A stretch of 64,000 bases of DNA from Musa acuminata AAA Group. Its lineage: Eukaryota; Streptophyta; Magnoliopsida; Zingiberales; Musaceae. The position numbers and the translations under genes were made by a program. The notes under the pieces are model-generated. The model had not been told where the DNA came from, did not search any database, and was given only the letters and a program-made list of their open reading frames with translations. The stretch lies in contig NC_088357.1 of assembly GCF_036884655.1 (NCBI RefSeq), positions 10,745,001 through 10,809,000 on the forward strand, given 5' to 3'. Position 1 is the stretch's first letter. Each line of letters opens with the position of its first letter. This document shows positions 11,223 to 25,000 of this stretch, in pieces.

Positions 11223-13044
11223 TAAGCAAACAAACATTAGTGTTCTAGCTATTTCTTTTACAGCATTGAGGTTTCTTGGGTGTTCATCTTCTTCATGCAC
11301 TTGGCTAAAAAGCTGGACTTCCTCTTTCATCATATCCGCAACAACTAACAATGAGTAGTTGCCTTCCTCCAATCTTCATGAGACTAATGTCGCATTAACA
11401 TGACACTGCTTACATGAGCCTATCGTTTCACACCACCGTTGGCCCTTTACTTGTAGTTTCATTCACCGTTGCCACAGGAAGATGCTACTCTTCAGTTGTG
11501 TTACGTGTACAAGTGAGTGTTAGTGTGGATGGCTGATGTTTTTTGTACAAGGATGATGTTCATATCCTCATGCTATTTCACGTGATTTCTTCTCTGATAT
11601 TACGAAGCCCTGCTTTGAGCTCAATGAGTTTTTGTTCTGGTGATCAAAGAGGCCTTCACAGAAATGGGTGTGCAATGTAAGCTTGTTGATTATATTCCGT
11701 ATAGTTTCAGCAGGTAAAGCTCTACGAAATAGTCGGATTTGAAATTAATCATAAATAATCAATGTGACCATTTGATTATACTATTGTTTAATTAGCATTT
11801 CAGGAAAACAAGAAAGAGAAGCAGGCGGTTTCTGCAGAGACAACCAAACCTGGTTTGGAGCTTCAATAGGCTCGACCTGTATACAAAGATGCTAAGCTTC
11901 AGAAGTGAAATAGACTTGAACTTAATTTCAATAGAAGCCTAACGTAGCTAACAATTCTTCGGCTATATATATATATATATATACATTCCATAGCAGAGGA
12001 AATTGATATGATCATTAGATGCAATCTGTAAAGGGAATAGCATAAGAGAATGAGAGTGAAGGAGAGGAAAACAAAGGCTTCGGAGAGAGAAGTGCATGAT
12101 ACAAGACTGGATCTGCATTGCTAATACGTTGAAAGCCTGATAAGTTCTGTTTGTCATACACTAGTTTGACTCAAAGGCAATTGGATTTAGAAAGCAACAC
12201 GATGGAAAGTAGAAGTTCGTAGAGACGGCAGATTAATTCGGCGGTGGCAAATGTTCATAAACATCAAAAGAAAACAAGCCGCTAACACACCGAAAAGGGT
12301 GAGCTTGCAGTCGATGCTTAAGCTCTACAAGGCAAAAATACTAATTCAAGATTGAGTACTCTTGGTTTGCTCGTGCCCGTCTCATCATCTATCTTGACGG
12401 CAGCACGAATTGGGTAAACGTTTTGAGGCATCGGTGGCTCCGTCATTCGGCTTTTTCCTTGTCGGCGCGAACAATAATAATCATCAGCATAATGATAAAA
12501 ATCCAACCGTCTTCCGTTGATGTTTGAGATCAAGCAGCGGCTGCGATGACACGAGTTGCTCACCCACTCGTCACCAGGAAGGACTTCTGCGGCTGAGACG
12601 GTCGCAGCTCCTGTGCGTGCGACGAGCGACCAGACATCGCAAACCCCGCTTCTCATGGATGCCCAGCAGTGGGTCCCACAGTTTCCATAGAAATGTTTGG
12701 TTACGCACACCAGGCGACATGTTCGCAGGAGGGCAGATGATCCGGGAGAGGCGACTGCAGGAACTACCGGATTCCTCGCCACCGACCGAATGCCCGCTCC
12801 TTCGTGGGCTCTCCTCTGCTTGAGATTGGTTTACCTCCCATCATCTTTTGGTCCTCCCATAGCGTAACAGCTACTTGTCCTTGAAAAAAAGGAACTATTT
12901 ATTTTTTTCTTCTTTTTGCTGGCTTTTCCTGCCGGCGACGGCAGCGTCGTCTCTCGTTGCCGCCGCCACAAGCCTTCTTCACTCCAGGGCCTCCACAGGA
13001 ACCTAGGGTTAGACTTCGCCCGTTCCTAACTTTGGATCGGTCCC
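11223..13044. other. Region between BRX and PDAT genes
   Basis: This holds the BRX 3' UTR, an (AT)n run near 11965-11983, and the PDAT promoter and 5' UTR. CTAGGGTTAG at 13003-13012, 33 bp before the PDAT ATG, is a telo-box-like motif. A 154-codon open frame on the minus strand (12318-12782) has no family resemblance that I recognise and is not called. Confidence 0.55.
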
Positions 13045-16000
13045 ATGGCGATGCTCCGTCGGAGAAAGGCCTCTCCTCCGGCCGATGACCACGCTTCCAC
13101 CTCCGCTGTCGGCAGCTCTATTAAGGAGGAAGTTGGGGAGAAGAAGCAGGCCAAGGCGTCGAAGAAGGGCGGGAAGGGGCGATGGTCCTGCCTCGACAAC
13201 TGTTGCTGGCTCATCGGGATTATCTGCTCCGTTTGGTGGCTGCTACTGTTCTCCTACAAAGCAATGCCGGCATCTCTCCCACAGTACGTGACGGAGGTCA
13301 TCACGGGCCCGCTGCCGGATCAGCCGGGGGTGAAGCTCCAGAAGGAGGGACTCAGGGCGAAGCACCCGGTGGTGTTCGTGCCTGGAATAGTCACCGGAGG
13401 GCTCGAGCTCTGGGAGGGTCACCAATGCGCCGACGGGCTCTTCCGTAAGCGCCTATGGGGTGGAACCTTTGGAGAGGTCTACAAGAGGTAAGAAAGGCCA
13501 CCTTTTTATGCATCTGTGTATCTCTGCGTGTACGTTGCCTTCCTTCTTAGGATTCTGTCGAAAATTTGGAGTTCTGAAGTTTCAGGACGGCTTTGCTAAG
13601 CTGAAAGGAATAAGTACATGCAAAAATTGGAAATTATCATACCTGCTAACGGTAGGTATCGTAGTTGCTTGCTTTTCATGCACAAATTAGGGATTTTTGG
13701 GAAGATTACATCTATGGAAGTGAGGAATTATGTTCAAATGGAGAAGTGCGAGCCACTACACGAGGCTCGCTCTATTGAGGTGTTTAGGGAGGGTGAACAG
13801 AAGTTAGGAATTTTGCTTAATTAAAAACTTTGCTAAAACAGGACAAATCCAATGCATGAGGCTCCCACAAATACAAGGTTTGGGAAGAATTAAGTAGCTG
13901 TTCTAGTACTTTAGGCTAAAAAATTGTTGACCCTTATTCAGTCAATCTCTCATCTCGATTCACAGGGAAAACAATCCCATAGTACTACTTTAGATCGATT
14001 GCAGATATGATTATTCATTGCCCATAAGATGCTCGAGGCGTTCCACTTTCTTTCTTTCTACCTGAAGAACCTACAGTTGATGCAATATGCATATTACGAC
14101 TATGTTCACTTTCATTTTACTGATTGTTCTTGTTCTACATAAGAAAAGGAAGTAACATTTTCCTTCTTCGGTGGTATTCCTGCTGAATTCATCATAGTAG
14201 ATTTTTATCAAGAGTAGATTATATTTTAGTGGATTTTTTCTTGTTGCTTGTTCCTCAGATCAGATATAGCATATCGAGTGCTCTAGAAGAGAATAGAACT
14301 AATTGCTTATCTCTGATGGTGTTCTTTATCCTTGAGTAACTATTATTTGGTGATTTGAAGTTTTGAACTATCATTTAGTTAACTGTATTTTCTTTTAGTA
14401 TTTGCTTACTGGATTTTTTTCTTGCTGCTTCTTTCTCAGGCCCTTATGCTGGGTTGAACATATGTCGCTGGATAATGAAACTGGATTGGACCCTCCAGGA
14501 ATAAGAGTTAGGTCGGTTTCTGGGCTTGTCGCAGCAGATTATTTTGCTCCTGGATACTTTGTATGGGCAGTTTTGATTGCAAATTTGGCTCGCATAGGTT
14601 ATGAAGAAAAGACAATGTACATGGCTGCATATGATTGGCGAATGTCATTTCAGAACACAGAGGTTCTTAGAACTCCCCAAGAAACTATTATATTTATCAC
14701 TTTATCAAATGTCTGCTTTGTAGATCTCCCGCGGATTATTTATTTTCTCATATCTCTTGTATCTTACCAACTGCAGTCTTCTTTATCCTGCCATTTATGG
14801 AGTCATGGACTATGATGTTTTGTCTTTTACAACTTGAATCATGCAGGTACGTGATCAAACACTGAGCAGAATAAAAAGTAATATAGAACTCATGGTCTCT
14901 ACAAATGGTGGAAGGAAGGTGGTGGTTATTCCACACTCCATGGGAGTCTTGTACTTTTTGCATTTTATGAAGTGGGTTGAGCCACCTGCTCCAATGGGGG
15001 GAGGTGGTGGTCCAAACTGGTGTGCAGAGCATATAAAAGCGGTTATGAATATCGGAGGACCATTTCTAGGTGTCCCAAAAGCAGTTTCAAGTCTATTTTC
15101 TGCTGAAGCAAAAGATGTTGCTGTTGCGAGGTAATTGTCTTATGAACTTCTTTGATATTAACTATACAAGATAATTTTCATTAGTTTGTTTCCTGCTTGT
15201 GTTGGACTGACCAATGAGATTTCTTGTTCCAGCAATGGATGTCAGTATCGTCTAACCTAATGTTTTGTACATAACTGCTGACATGTACTAATTATAGTAG
15301 TCTGGTTATGTGCTAATTTGTGAAGCTATTTCGCATGTTTTCATGGGAAAATCATTATACATTTGATAGTATTGTTTTTTTAATTGAATTTGACTTTTTA
15401 TAATTTTTTGACAGCAAACTTTTGTTTATTGCATTTGGTCTTTAAACCTGTGTAATACTTATTTCACAGGCTACAATACCAAAGTAAGATGGTGTATAGA
15501 GAAAGAAATAGATCACTGATTCAAGATTGAAATTAGAACTGTTAGAAAATCCTCTATCAAAATATAAGAAGTACAGAGATTTATGATTTTCAAACCTTAA
15601 AACTAGTTTAAGAGTATTTTGTGTATAAAATACTAATTGTTTGTATTGCTCAACCGTAGAAATATATAATCATTCGCTGGTTGCACTGGTCATCCTTGTG
15701 TCTGCCGATTCTGTTCTGCCATTCTGGGTCATATATTTATGAAAAATGCCATGATGGCTTATAATTTCTCAAGGGCATAACCTGTAGCATCCATCTCTCA
15801 GATTCCAATCATTGTCCCAACCAACATCGTGATGAAAATTACTGCCTTATCTCCTACTATAGCTCTGATTGAAAGGACAACTAATAGTGACAGGAAGAAG
15901 ATATAAAAATTTCAGTCATATATAACATAGAATGCAATGGGAGAATGCTCGTAAGACCATCATCTCGGGCTAAATTACTGGAAAAACTACTACTTGTAAC

Positions 16001-19000
16001 TTGAATGGGAAGTCAACCTATTTTGCATAACTGGCTGTATCTGGTCAGGGACAAATTAAATATGTTGATCTGGAGTCATAAAATTATTAAATTGCTTCAG
16101 CAAATTTCAAGAAGAATAGAAGCAAAGTCATGATTCAGGAACAATTTGCAACATTTTATTCTTGTGTGTAATGCAATATTATTTTGTCTTTTACTGAAGG
16201 ACTTGCATGTTGAATTATTGGGCATCTATTACTAAAAGTGTGCATTGCAAATAAAATGTGATACCACTTGACATATCTTTCTGTAGTTTTTCACCACCTT
16301 TCTCTAATTCTTATATCATAGCAGCATCTTTAGCTTTCATGCAACCTGCTGATGCAATGTCTTCTGTTTATTTGCTATTCATGCTGATTAATTGAATAAA
16401 AGCATTGTTTAGCTTTTATGCCACCTGCTAAGCAAGATCACATGCCTTACTTCTTATATCATAACAGCATCTTATAGCTTTCGTGCAACCTGCTAGTGTA
16501 ATGTCTTACTTCTGTTTATTTGTTAGTCATGCATGATAATTGAATAATATGTGAATCTTACTTATGGCCTTATTTGTTTAAATCTTAGTTGATTCTGGAC
16601 CACTATAGTGTCTAGAAAAAGTATGTTTCTATACTTACTGTGACAAGAGAATAATAGATAAAATGTTGGATGTTGTACCTTTAGTCAGTTTTTGAAGTAA
16701 CATATAACATAACTTTTACCATTCCTTTATTGTAGGGCCATAGCACCTGGTGTGTTGGATTCTGATTTTCTGGGGCTTCAGACCTTACGGCACGTTATGC
16801 GTCTGACTCGCACATGGGATTCAATTATGTCAATGATTCCAAAAGGTGGTGATACCATTTGGGGTGGTTTAGATTGGTCGCCAGAAGAAAGCTATGAGTG
16901 TAGCCCTAAGAAGCAGAAGAATAATGATTCTCATGCTTCCAGTAATGATGATGGGGAGATGGTTGAATGTCAATCACAGAGTGTCAACTATGGAAGAATT
17001 ATTTCTTTTGGGAAAGATATTGCAGAGACACCTTCAGCCAAGATCGAGCAGAATGATTTCCGGGTAATTTTACAGTGTAACTTCTTGATTAATATTTTCC
17101 AAATAGGCATGCATTAGTGTTTTGGAATTGTAAACTTATTTAGTTTATTGGTTCTTGTTAATGTATACTTGTTATTTAGTTTATTGGTTCTTGTTTATTG
17201 GAATTTGTACATTTCTTCTGGCAGATGTATATCTTGTTCATTGCAGGTTATTGTGAAGTTCAACATACACTGAGATATTCTGGTTAATCCAAACATGGAA
17301 AAGTTGTCTAGTTAAATTATTCAGGGTTGACATAACAAATCTCTACTTGAAATATCTTATAATTGAACAGTGGTACTAACAATGTTCTGGTTATTACCTG
17401 GTTTTGACAATTTGATATCAAGGATAGCTGCAATTAATCCTTTGATTTTGCTTGTCTCGATTAATTTCCATTTCATACTAAGGGCATTGCCCTGAAGCTT
17501 ATGACACTAAATGGTAGGATGTTATCCCTTCAGGTGGCATTTGATAGACTGCAACTTTGAATGCCTACAAAATGTAGTCGCAGGTGAATACATATGCTTG
17601 CAAATAGCAGTCGTAGAAAAATAAATAAGCCTACAAGTAGCATTTCACTTGAAATAATTTGGATGCCTACATATATGGCAGCTACTTGTAACTGCAAATA
17701 TAGTGCAATTGTTTCGATGCCTGCAAGTAAAGTGATATGGATCTCTTTTATTTATATGATGAGGTCACCTCCTTTAGTAGGGCCTCTTTAAGGTGGCAGC
17801 TCAAATTGAAAGGTGAAAGAAAGGAAGGATGGAGGAGGGGAAGAAGACAATTAAGGGAACTACAGAGTAAGACCCCCAGCAATGGTGGTGGTTCGAAATG
17901 AAAGGCTGGAGGTTGGGACAGAGGAGGGCAAAGGAGAAAAAAAGAAGAGAAGAGAGGGAGGAGACCAAAGGGAGAGGAGAGAATTTACTTTCCAAATGGT
18001 GACTAGGTTTGATCTGTGGCAGCAGGAGGAAGCCCAAAGTGGAAAGAGGGGCAGGGGATGGTGGAGAGGACGGGAACATTATCTGAGAGAGGAGCGGAAA
18101 ATTTCATCCCCTCTCCTATTGCAGCCTAGCCTACATATCCATATGCATGTTAGCATCATGTATCTAGATTTACAAGAATCCCAATAGTAAACTGCTGCAA
18201 ATGAACGACTTTCTACAAGTACATTCGCAGGCTATCAAGTTACAGGAAACTAAATTGTCCCTTAGCTCATTTAACTTGTTAGTGGTTGAGTCTTGTTAGT
18301 GTCATTTTTCTGTAACTGACACAAAAGGCCTGTACACTGAAGACAGTTACTTCTTCTGATATTAAATAATTCCATAGCAATGTGATAAAATGCACTGAAA
18401 CAATAAAGTATAGATGCTAGATTTTAGTATTAAGAGGGTCACTGATCATGTGTATGTAATTTTGGAATATGGATATAAGGATCAATCTCATGATGCACTG
18501 AAATTAATTTTTAGTTTCACTTTTGCTTTACTCAATGGGTTCTAACTTGGTTTAGGCAGGACTGGCATTTATATTTCTTCCAGAGTAATATATAGGTGTT
18601 CATCAGCTTTTATTTATGCAAACTATTCTGCTCCAATTTTCTTTAATCTTCATCTATAGCTCTTTAAGTTATTGGGTCTCTTAATGAAGGTCATTTTGTT
18701 TATCTTTTTGAAGTGTGCATGGCAAGTAATAGGTTAGAACCTTTTACAGTGTGTTACTTGAGGAAAAACATTGAGTACTTAATAGACAAACAAACGATGT
18801 TCAAAATAATCTTATTGAAACATGTTACTTTAAAATAAAATCATTGTTGGCTTTAAACTTATCTTCTCTCCTATGAGAAATTGAACTTTGTTGATTTTTC
18901 ATCGATTTATTTAAGTGAAATGTTGCAATACAAAATTCTTTAAATTCTTCCTGTAAAATCATTTTTTGGGCAATTTTCTATGCGGTCATTGCCTCATTGG

Positions 19001-22000
19001 ATTGGTAGGCAATCAATGTGGAAATTGAGCTAAACTGCAGCTCAGAATCCTAAGCTGATCATAGGCAACACTAATAACTTTATTTCTGCAACAATAATAA
19101 GCTGTGAGGTCTCAACCATTTAAGTCAGCTACATGGATATTTTCCCCATTGAGCTATATGTAGGGTAATATTCTTAACTAAATAAAAAACAAAATGTTTT
19201 CTTTCTATTGTGTTTAGTAAATTCTTCTTATATTTTTCTCTATTTCTTCAACCACTAACATTAATTGATTCACCAAATTTAGCCATAATCATATGTTTTC
19301 TTTGAACATATTGATTTCATCTTAAACAATTTTCTCTTATTTTAACCGTTAATGAGGCTTCACTTGGTTGTAGAGTTTCTTTTATGGTAATGTTGAATGT
19401 CAAGCTTAACATTCTCATCTTAACTATGCTGACTTATCGTACAATTTTTGATGGCCCAACACTGGAATACATAAAAGTAAAAGAAGACTGGCCTTTACTT
19501 TGATGCTGGGCTCAACCTTGTTGTCATCAGCATTGACATAACTTTGGTCCAGTGCAAGGAACCAAGCTAGTCCTTTGCTTGGCCTGTCCTAATTGGAGCT
19601 GGCCATGCTATCATTTGTATCAGAATGAGGTTCTTTATGCTCCTGAACTTGGTATAATGTTTCTTTGGTGATTTCCCACGATCATCACTGTTGACATCTG
19701 TTGCAGGCTTTCATTTGCCCATAGTCCTATACAAGGGTTTGAATGACAACTACCATAATTCAACTTCAGTGGTTCTCCTACACTGCATGCTTGTAGAACA
19801 AGAACCTTACTGTGAGTATTGCAAGCTTCTTAATAGCCACTATTGGCTAGGCAGAGCATTTAAGGTTGGCTAACTAACACCGAAGATCAATCAAGCATCA
19901 ATATCGTTTTCGCAATTGTGGATTATTGTAGATACATGACATTGTTGATCACAAGAGACTACTCTGCCATACCAATATGGTTCTCAAGTATGCTTAGGGA
20001 TTACCAATAGCTCGTATTGGTTAATCAAATTTCGAGTCTCCAAAACATCCCCACTTCTTATAGTGGTAAGGCTGCATACTTCGACCCTCTTCATAGCCTC
20101 TATTGGTGGGAATCTCATCATTGGGCCATTCTTTCTGTCCAATAACCTTGCTGGCTGATACAAGCCTGGGCAGTGTCGACCAGGTTTATTGAGCTGATTA
20201 GGTTGATTTTTCTTTCAACAATTACTCCTTCAAAGCCTCCATGATGACAACATCACTTCTACAATAGCTTTAGTGAGGGTCTAGAACACAACTATCTACA
20301 ACTCCTTAAAAAAGAAAATTATGTGGATGAATCATGAGACACAATTCAACAATCAATATGCAAATGTTAACAGCCTAATTTAAGAACATCACATGGCAAG
20401 TTGGTTCACAACCCTACAGTCACACTGAGGGATTCATTTAATCCAGTGGATGGGGGCATCATAAGTCACCATATAATCTCCTATTGATTTTCCAGTAGAG
20501 TATAGAAGAATCCATCTAAATCTGGACATATGATAAACCATAAGCTATTGCAGATTGAATTCTGGATTTAACTGCTAAAGCTTCACGTTGGAGAGAAGTC
20601 CTTCCTTGAATGTATTGTTGGCTAGCTAGCATACAATTTTCATCTACTCCACGAATCATATATCCAAAAGCACACCCTGCAATAAATAGGAACCATCAGT
20701 ATTGATCTGTCTCCACCCAGAAGGTGGTTTATGCCATTGAATCTTAAGAGTATTACTCATCCTATTTCCTGCAGGAATGAAAGATCTAGCATAGTAGCTA
20801 GTGAAGGCAAATAGCTTGGGACTAAATTGATGTCACAATAGGTGTAGATCCTGTAAAAAGAGCAGAATTGTGAGCTTTGCAAATGAACCAAAACTGGTTT
20901 GCAATAACAATTTGAGTTAACATTCCCAAGCCCAAATTAGATCCTTCTTTTAGCCAATCTCCCAAGTTCCAGGAATCTTTAATTTGGAAAGAAATAGGTA
21001 GTTGATTAGTCCAGCAGTCAATGGTTTTCAAAGAGAGAAGACATTAAAAAAATAGGTGGTTAATGGATTCTGGAGTGGAGTTACAAGGTGGACAATTTAG
21101 CTGGGGTCGAATATTCATCATGTGTAATCTATCAGTGGTGGGAAAACATTTGTGTAGTTTTCAACAAAATATTTGTATCATAGGAGCAATGGGAAGCTTC
21201 CATAAAATCTGTCAGCCATACCAGTTGGTGTCAGGGGCACAATTGCTTGGTTTTAGGAATCTATAAGCACTCTTTGCTGTGGCCTTACCTTCTGAATTTG
21301 CCTTCCAAATCCATTAGTCATCGTAAGGAAGATGAATAATTTCTAAAGATGCAATGAGTGTAACCAGTTCTGGGGCAAATATATCCGATAGCAACTGGAG
21401 ATTCCAGCTACCTGATCAGATAAGAGAGACAGATTTGTTCATGTGTAAAGAAGAAACATTAATGAATGTAGGCTTGAGATATAAAGGTAAATCAACGAGC
21501 CATGGATTATTATAAGCATCAGTTTGAAAACCATTACCAATTTGTTTAAAAAAACCTGGATGAAAAGCAATTAACTCTTGAATAAATAAACGCCAATTCC
21601 AGCTAGTATTTTTTAAATTTGGAGGAAACCATAGATTAATTGACCCATATTTTGTTGTAACTAAATCACACCAAAGACTGTTATCATGATTAAGTAGTCT
21701 AGAAATACGAGAAGCTTGTAGAGACTAGAGAGTATTTAAAAGTAGATAAGCCTTGAAAGGCCAAACCACCATGATTTTTTGAATCAATAACTGTAGTCGA
21801 GTTAATAAGATGGAGACCTTTAGAGTCAGAAGTATTCTGCCAAAGAAAATTCTTATATAAGACTCTAATTTGTGTATAATTGAATCAAGAATCCAATTAA
21901 CGCTGAGAATATGTATCGGAATTGAGTTTAGAACAGATTTGTTTGAGACCATATGGCCAGCTTGGGAAAGAGAGGTGTTTTTCCAAGATTCCAGCTTGGA

Positions 22001-25000
22001 TCTGAATTTATTGAAAACATCATCATAATTATGAATGGAAGATATCCTAGGAGTAATGTAGGCACCAGGATATTTACAAGGGAATTGGCCCTCCTTAAAC
22101 CCTAAATCAGCACAAATAGATAATCTAATTTGTCTATTAGTTGATTTAGGAAAGAATATTTCAGATTTTGAGAAGTTTTCTCTGTTTAGTGATTAGCTCA
22201 TATGTTTGAAATATAGATTTAATAGTGGTGGAAGATTTCTTATTGGCCCTGAAACAAAGCAGAATATGACTCATTTTACAATTGGGACCAAATTTAAAAG
22301 GGGTGGGTTTATTAGAGTAGAAAGCTTCAGAAAAGAGCTGAGAAAGTAGCTGTGCCACTAAGATGCATAAATAAGGAGATAAGAGGTCTCCTTTCTGAAG
22401 CCCACAATTACCTTTAAATGTATTAGAAATATTGCCACTTATAAGGTAGGCAAAAATAGGAGAGGAAATACAGGCTTGAATCCACTGTATGAATTTTGAA
22501 GGAAAATTCATAGAAGTAAGAATGCGGATGATCGCAGTCCAAGACAATTTGTTAAAAACTTTTTCAAGGTCTATTTTAATAAGAACTAAAGGATTTTTAC
22601 CCTTAGAAGAATACATTGAATGAGTAGCTTCTTGAGCTATGCTAATATTATCATGGATACCACGTTTTGGGATAAAAGCCAATTGATTTGGACCGATAAA
22701 TTTGTAAAGATAAGGCTTGATTCTGTTGGATAGGACTTTAGCTAGAATCCTAAATTTACATTAGATAGTGCAATTGGTCTATAATGGTTAACAGTAGTGG
22801 GATTCTTAGTTTTTGGAATAAATGTTAGAAAAGTTTTAGTCCAAGTTAAAGGAATATGAGCATATTCATGAAACCAATTAAATACATGATGCAGAGAGGG
22901 AGCTATAGTTTCCCAATAAGTTCTATAGAATTCACAGGTGAAAGAAGCCATCGGGTCATGGGCTTTTACTAAGATGGATTTCTTCTAAGGTTATAGGTGT
23001 AATTAAAGAGGAGCTTTTATCAGCAATTAGACTTAGAAGGGAAGGAATATGAGGATTAATATGAGAATGTTGAGTATTCCAAAGTTCAGAATAGTGTTGG
23101 CAAAAAAATATTCATGATACTAGTTGTATCATCAATAAGCTCTTGGTTAAATGTTAAAATTATTTTAATAAAATTTTGATGTCTACGACGAGCCAAAAGA
23201 TTATGAAAATATTTGACATTTCTATCTCCTTCATTAATCCAAGCACATTTGGCTTTGGCCAACTATTTGAGATTAATTTGTTTTATAAGAGCCATCTGAT
23301 GATTATAAAATGAATTCAGATGCTTATCAGAGTCAGTAGGCAAGACATGATCAAATTAGGATTCTACATTGTTAATATTAATCCTTATTAAGCTCAAGCC
23401 TACCTAAAGAATGCTTATTCTAGTGAGATAGAGTACCCCATATTCTACATAAATTGTTATGGAAATTATTGCACAGGTGTTTTCTATCCATATTATGATT
23501 CCGAAAGGTATGAACTAAATCTTTAGTCTCAGAGTATTTTGTCCAAAAGTTTTGGAAATGAAATAAATGAGCATTAAGATAATTAGTATTTTTGATAAGA
23601 AATTGAATAGGAGCATGATCAGATGAGCTTTTAGGAAGCTGATATACAGTAGATTGGTCATAAAGCTGCAACCAATTGAAAATACAAAAGACATGGTCTA
23701 GTCTATCAAAAATACGAGCAGTTGCTTTACGATTATTGCACCAAGTATATTTATGACCATAAAAACCTATATCATTTAAATCACAATGTTTAACAAAATC
23801 CCTAAAAGTTCTAACAGAAGGGTTAGCATTAAAAGGTCGACCACCAATTTTATCATAACTATTTAGAATGCAATTAAAATCACCAAAGAATACACCATGG
23901 AGATTTAGTAAATTTCAAATCTTAAAGAGTGTTCCAAAGATTGTTACAAGAGATCATAAGTACTTGCATAAATCCCAGTTAGAAACCATGGTTTACCATT
24001 ATAGAATTGTAAAATAGCATTAATCAATCAAGTATTAATAGATATCACCTGGACATTTGTAAGAGTGGTGCACCAAGCAAGTAAAATTCCTCCTGAAGCT
24101 CCAGAAGCAGGCTCTGCAACACCCTTCCGATCTTTACCAAAACCTTTAATAAGCTTTTGTGATTGTTCTTCCGAGGCATGAGTTTCCTGCAAAAGGATTA
24201 GGGAGGTCTATATTTCCTATGAGCATACATGAGAAAATCCTTTATGGGTTTACTACGTATGCCTCTCCAATTCCAAGAGATAATACACATATATAATTAA
24301 GAAGTGTGGGGAGGGGAACTGTCTGGAGGACAAGTAATAGCATTTAAAAGTGCATCTTCTGAAATAGAGATTGAAGTTTTGAGTTTTTTCTTATCCTTAG
24401 TAACGCCACTAATTGCTTTCAGGCTACTTTGTGTATGTGTCTTGATTGAGTTTGATTTGGCAACCGAAAGTTCTCTGTGATGCTGATCAAGGAAATCTTT
24501 TAAGAGATCTGAGCCCTCAGTCCTTGGAGTCAAGGGTTGTTTAACCTTCCACAGTTATGGACAACTTGATTGGAGCAATTCAAGGTACTGAAATGATTTC
24601 TTGAGTTAAACAGTGTCTTGTGTAAAATCAAAACAAATTTCTTGTTGAATTTACCAACTAATTTAAGTGGCATCTTACTCTTACCTCAGCATGTGAATGA
24701 AGAAGAAAGAGAACTCTTAATATTATTGAAATAGGACCCTGGAAGTATATGATGCATCCCCTATCAAGCATGGATCAGATCAACCTGAAACTCTGTTGGA
24801 CCCATACCAGCATTAACCAGCATGGCCAGATATATGTAGAGGTCCCGAATGGATACTTTGGTTGGCAAGTGGTCTGAGCAACACCATGTCATTTGTGATG
24901 GGACTTGATGTTTATCTTTGATTCTGGACTGAATATAGACACATTCAATTCATGGCCCAGGCTTGACCTTGTGATTATCAGAGCTTACATTATTTGGGTC

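Noticed and set aside
12318..12782. 154-codon minus-strand frame between BRX and PDAT
   Set aside because: It has no family resemblance, no clear promoter or splice context, and a competing plus-strand frame. Possible but unsupported.
17815..18110. Purine-rich stretch with a 101-codon frame in PDAT intron 4
   Set aside because: It is low-complexity Glu/Arg/Lys coding from a GA-rich tract, with no gene evidence.
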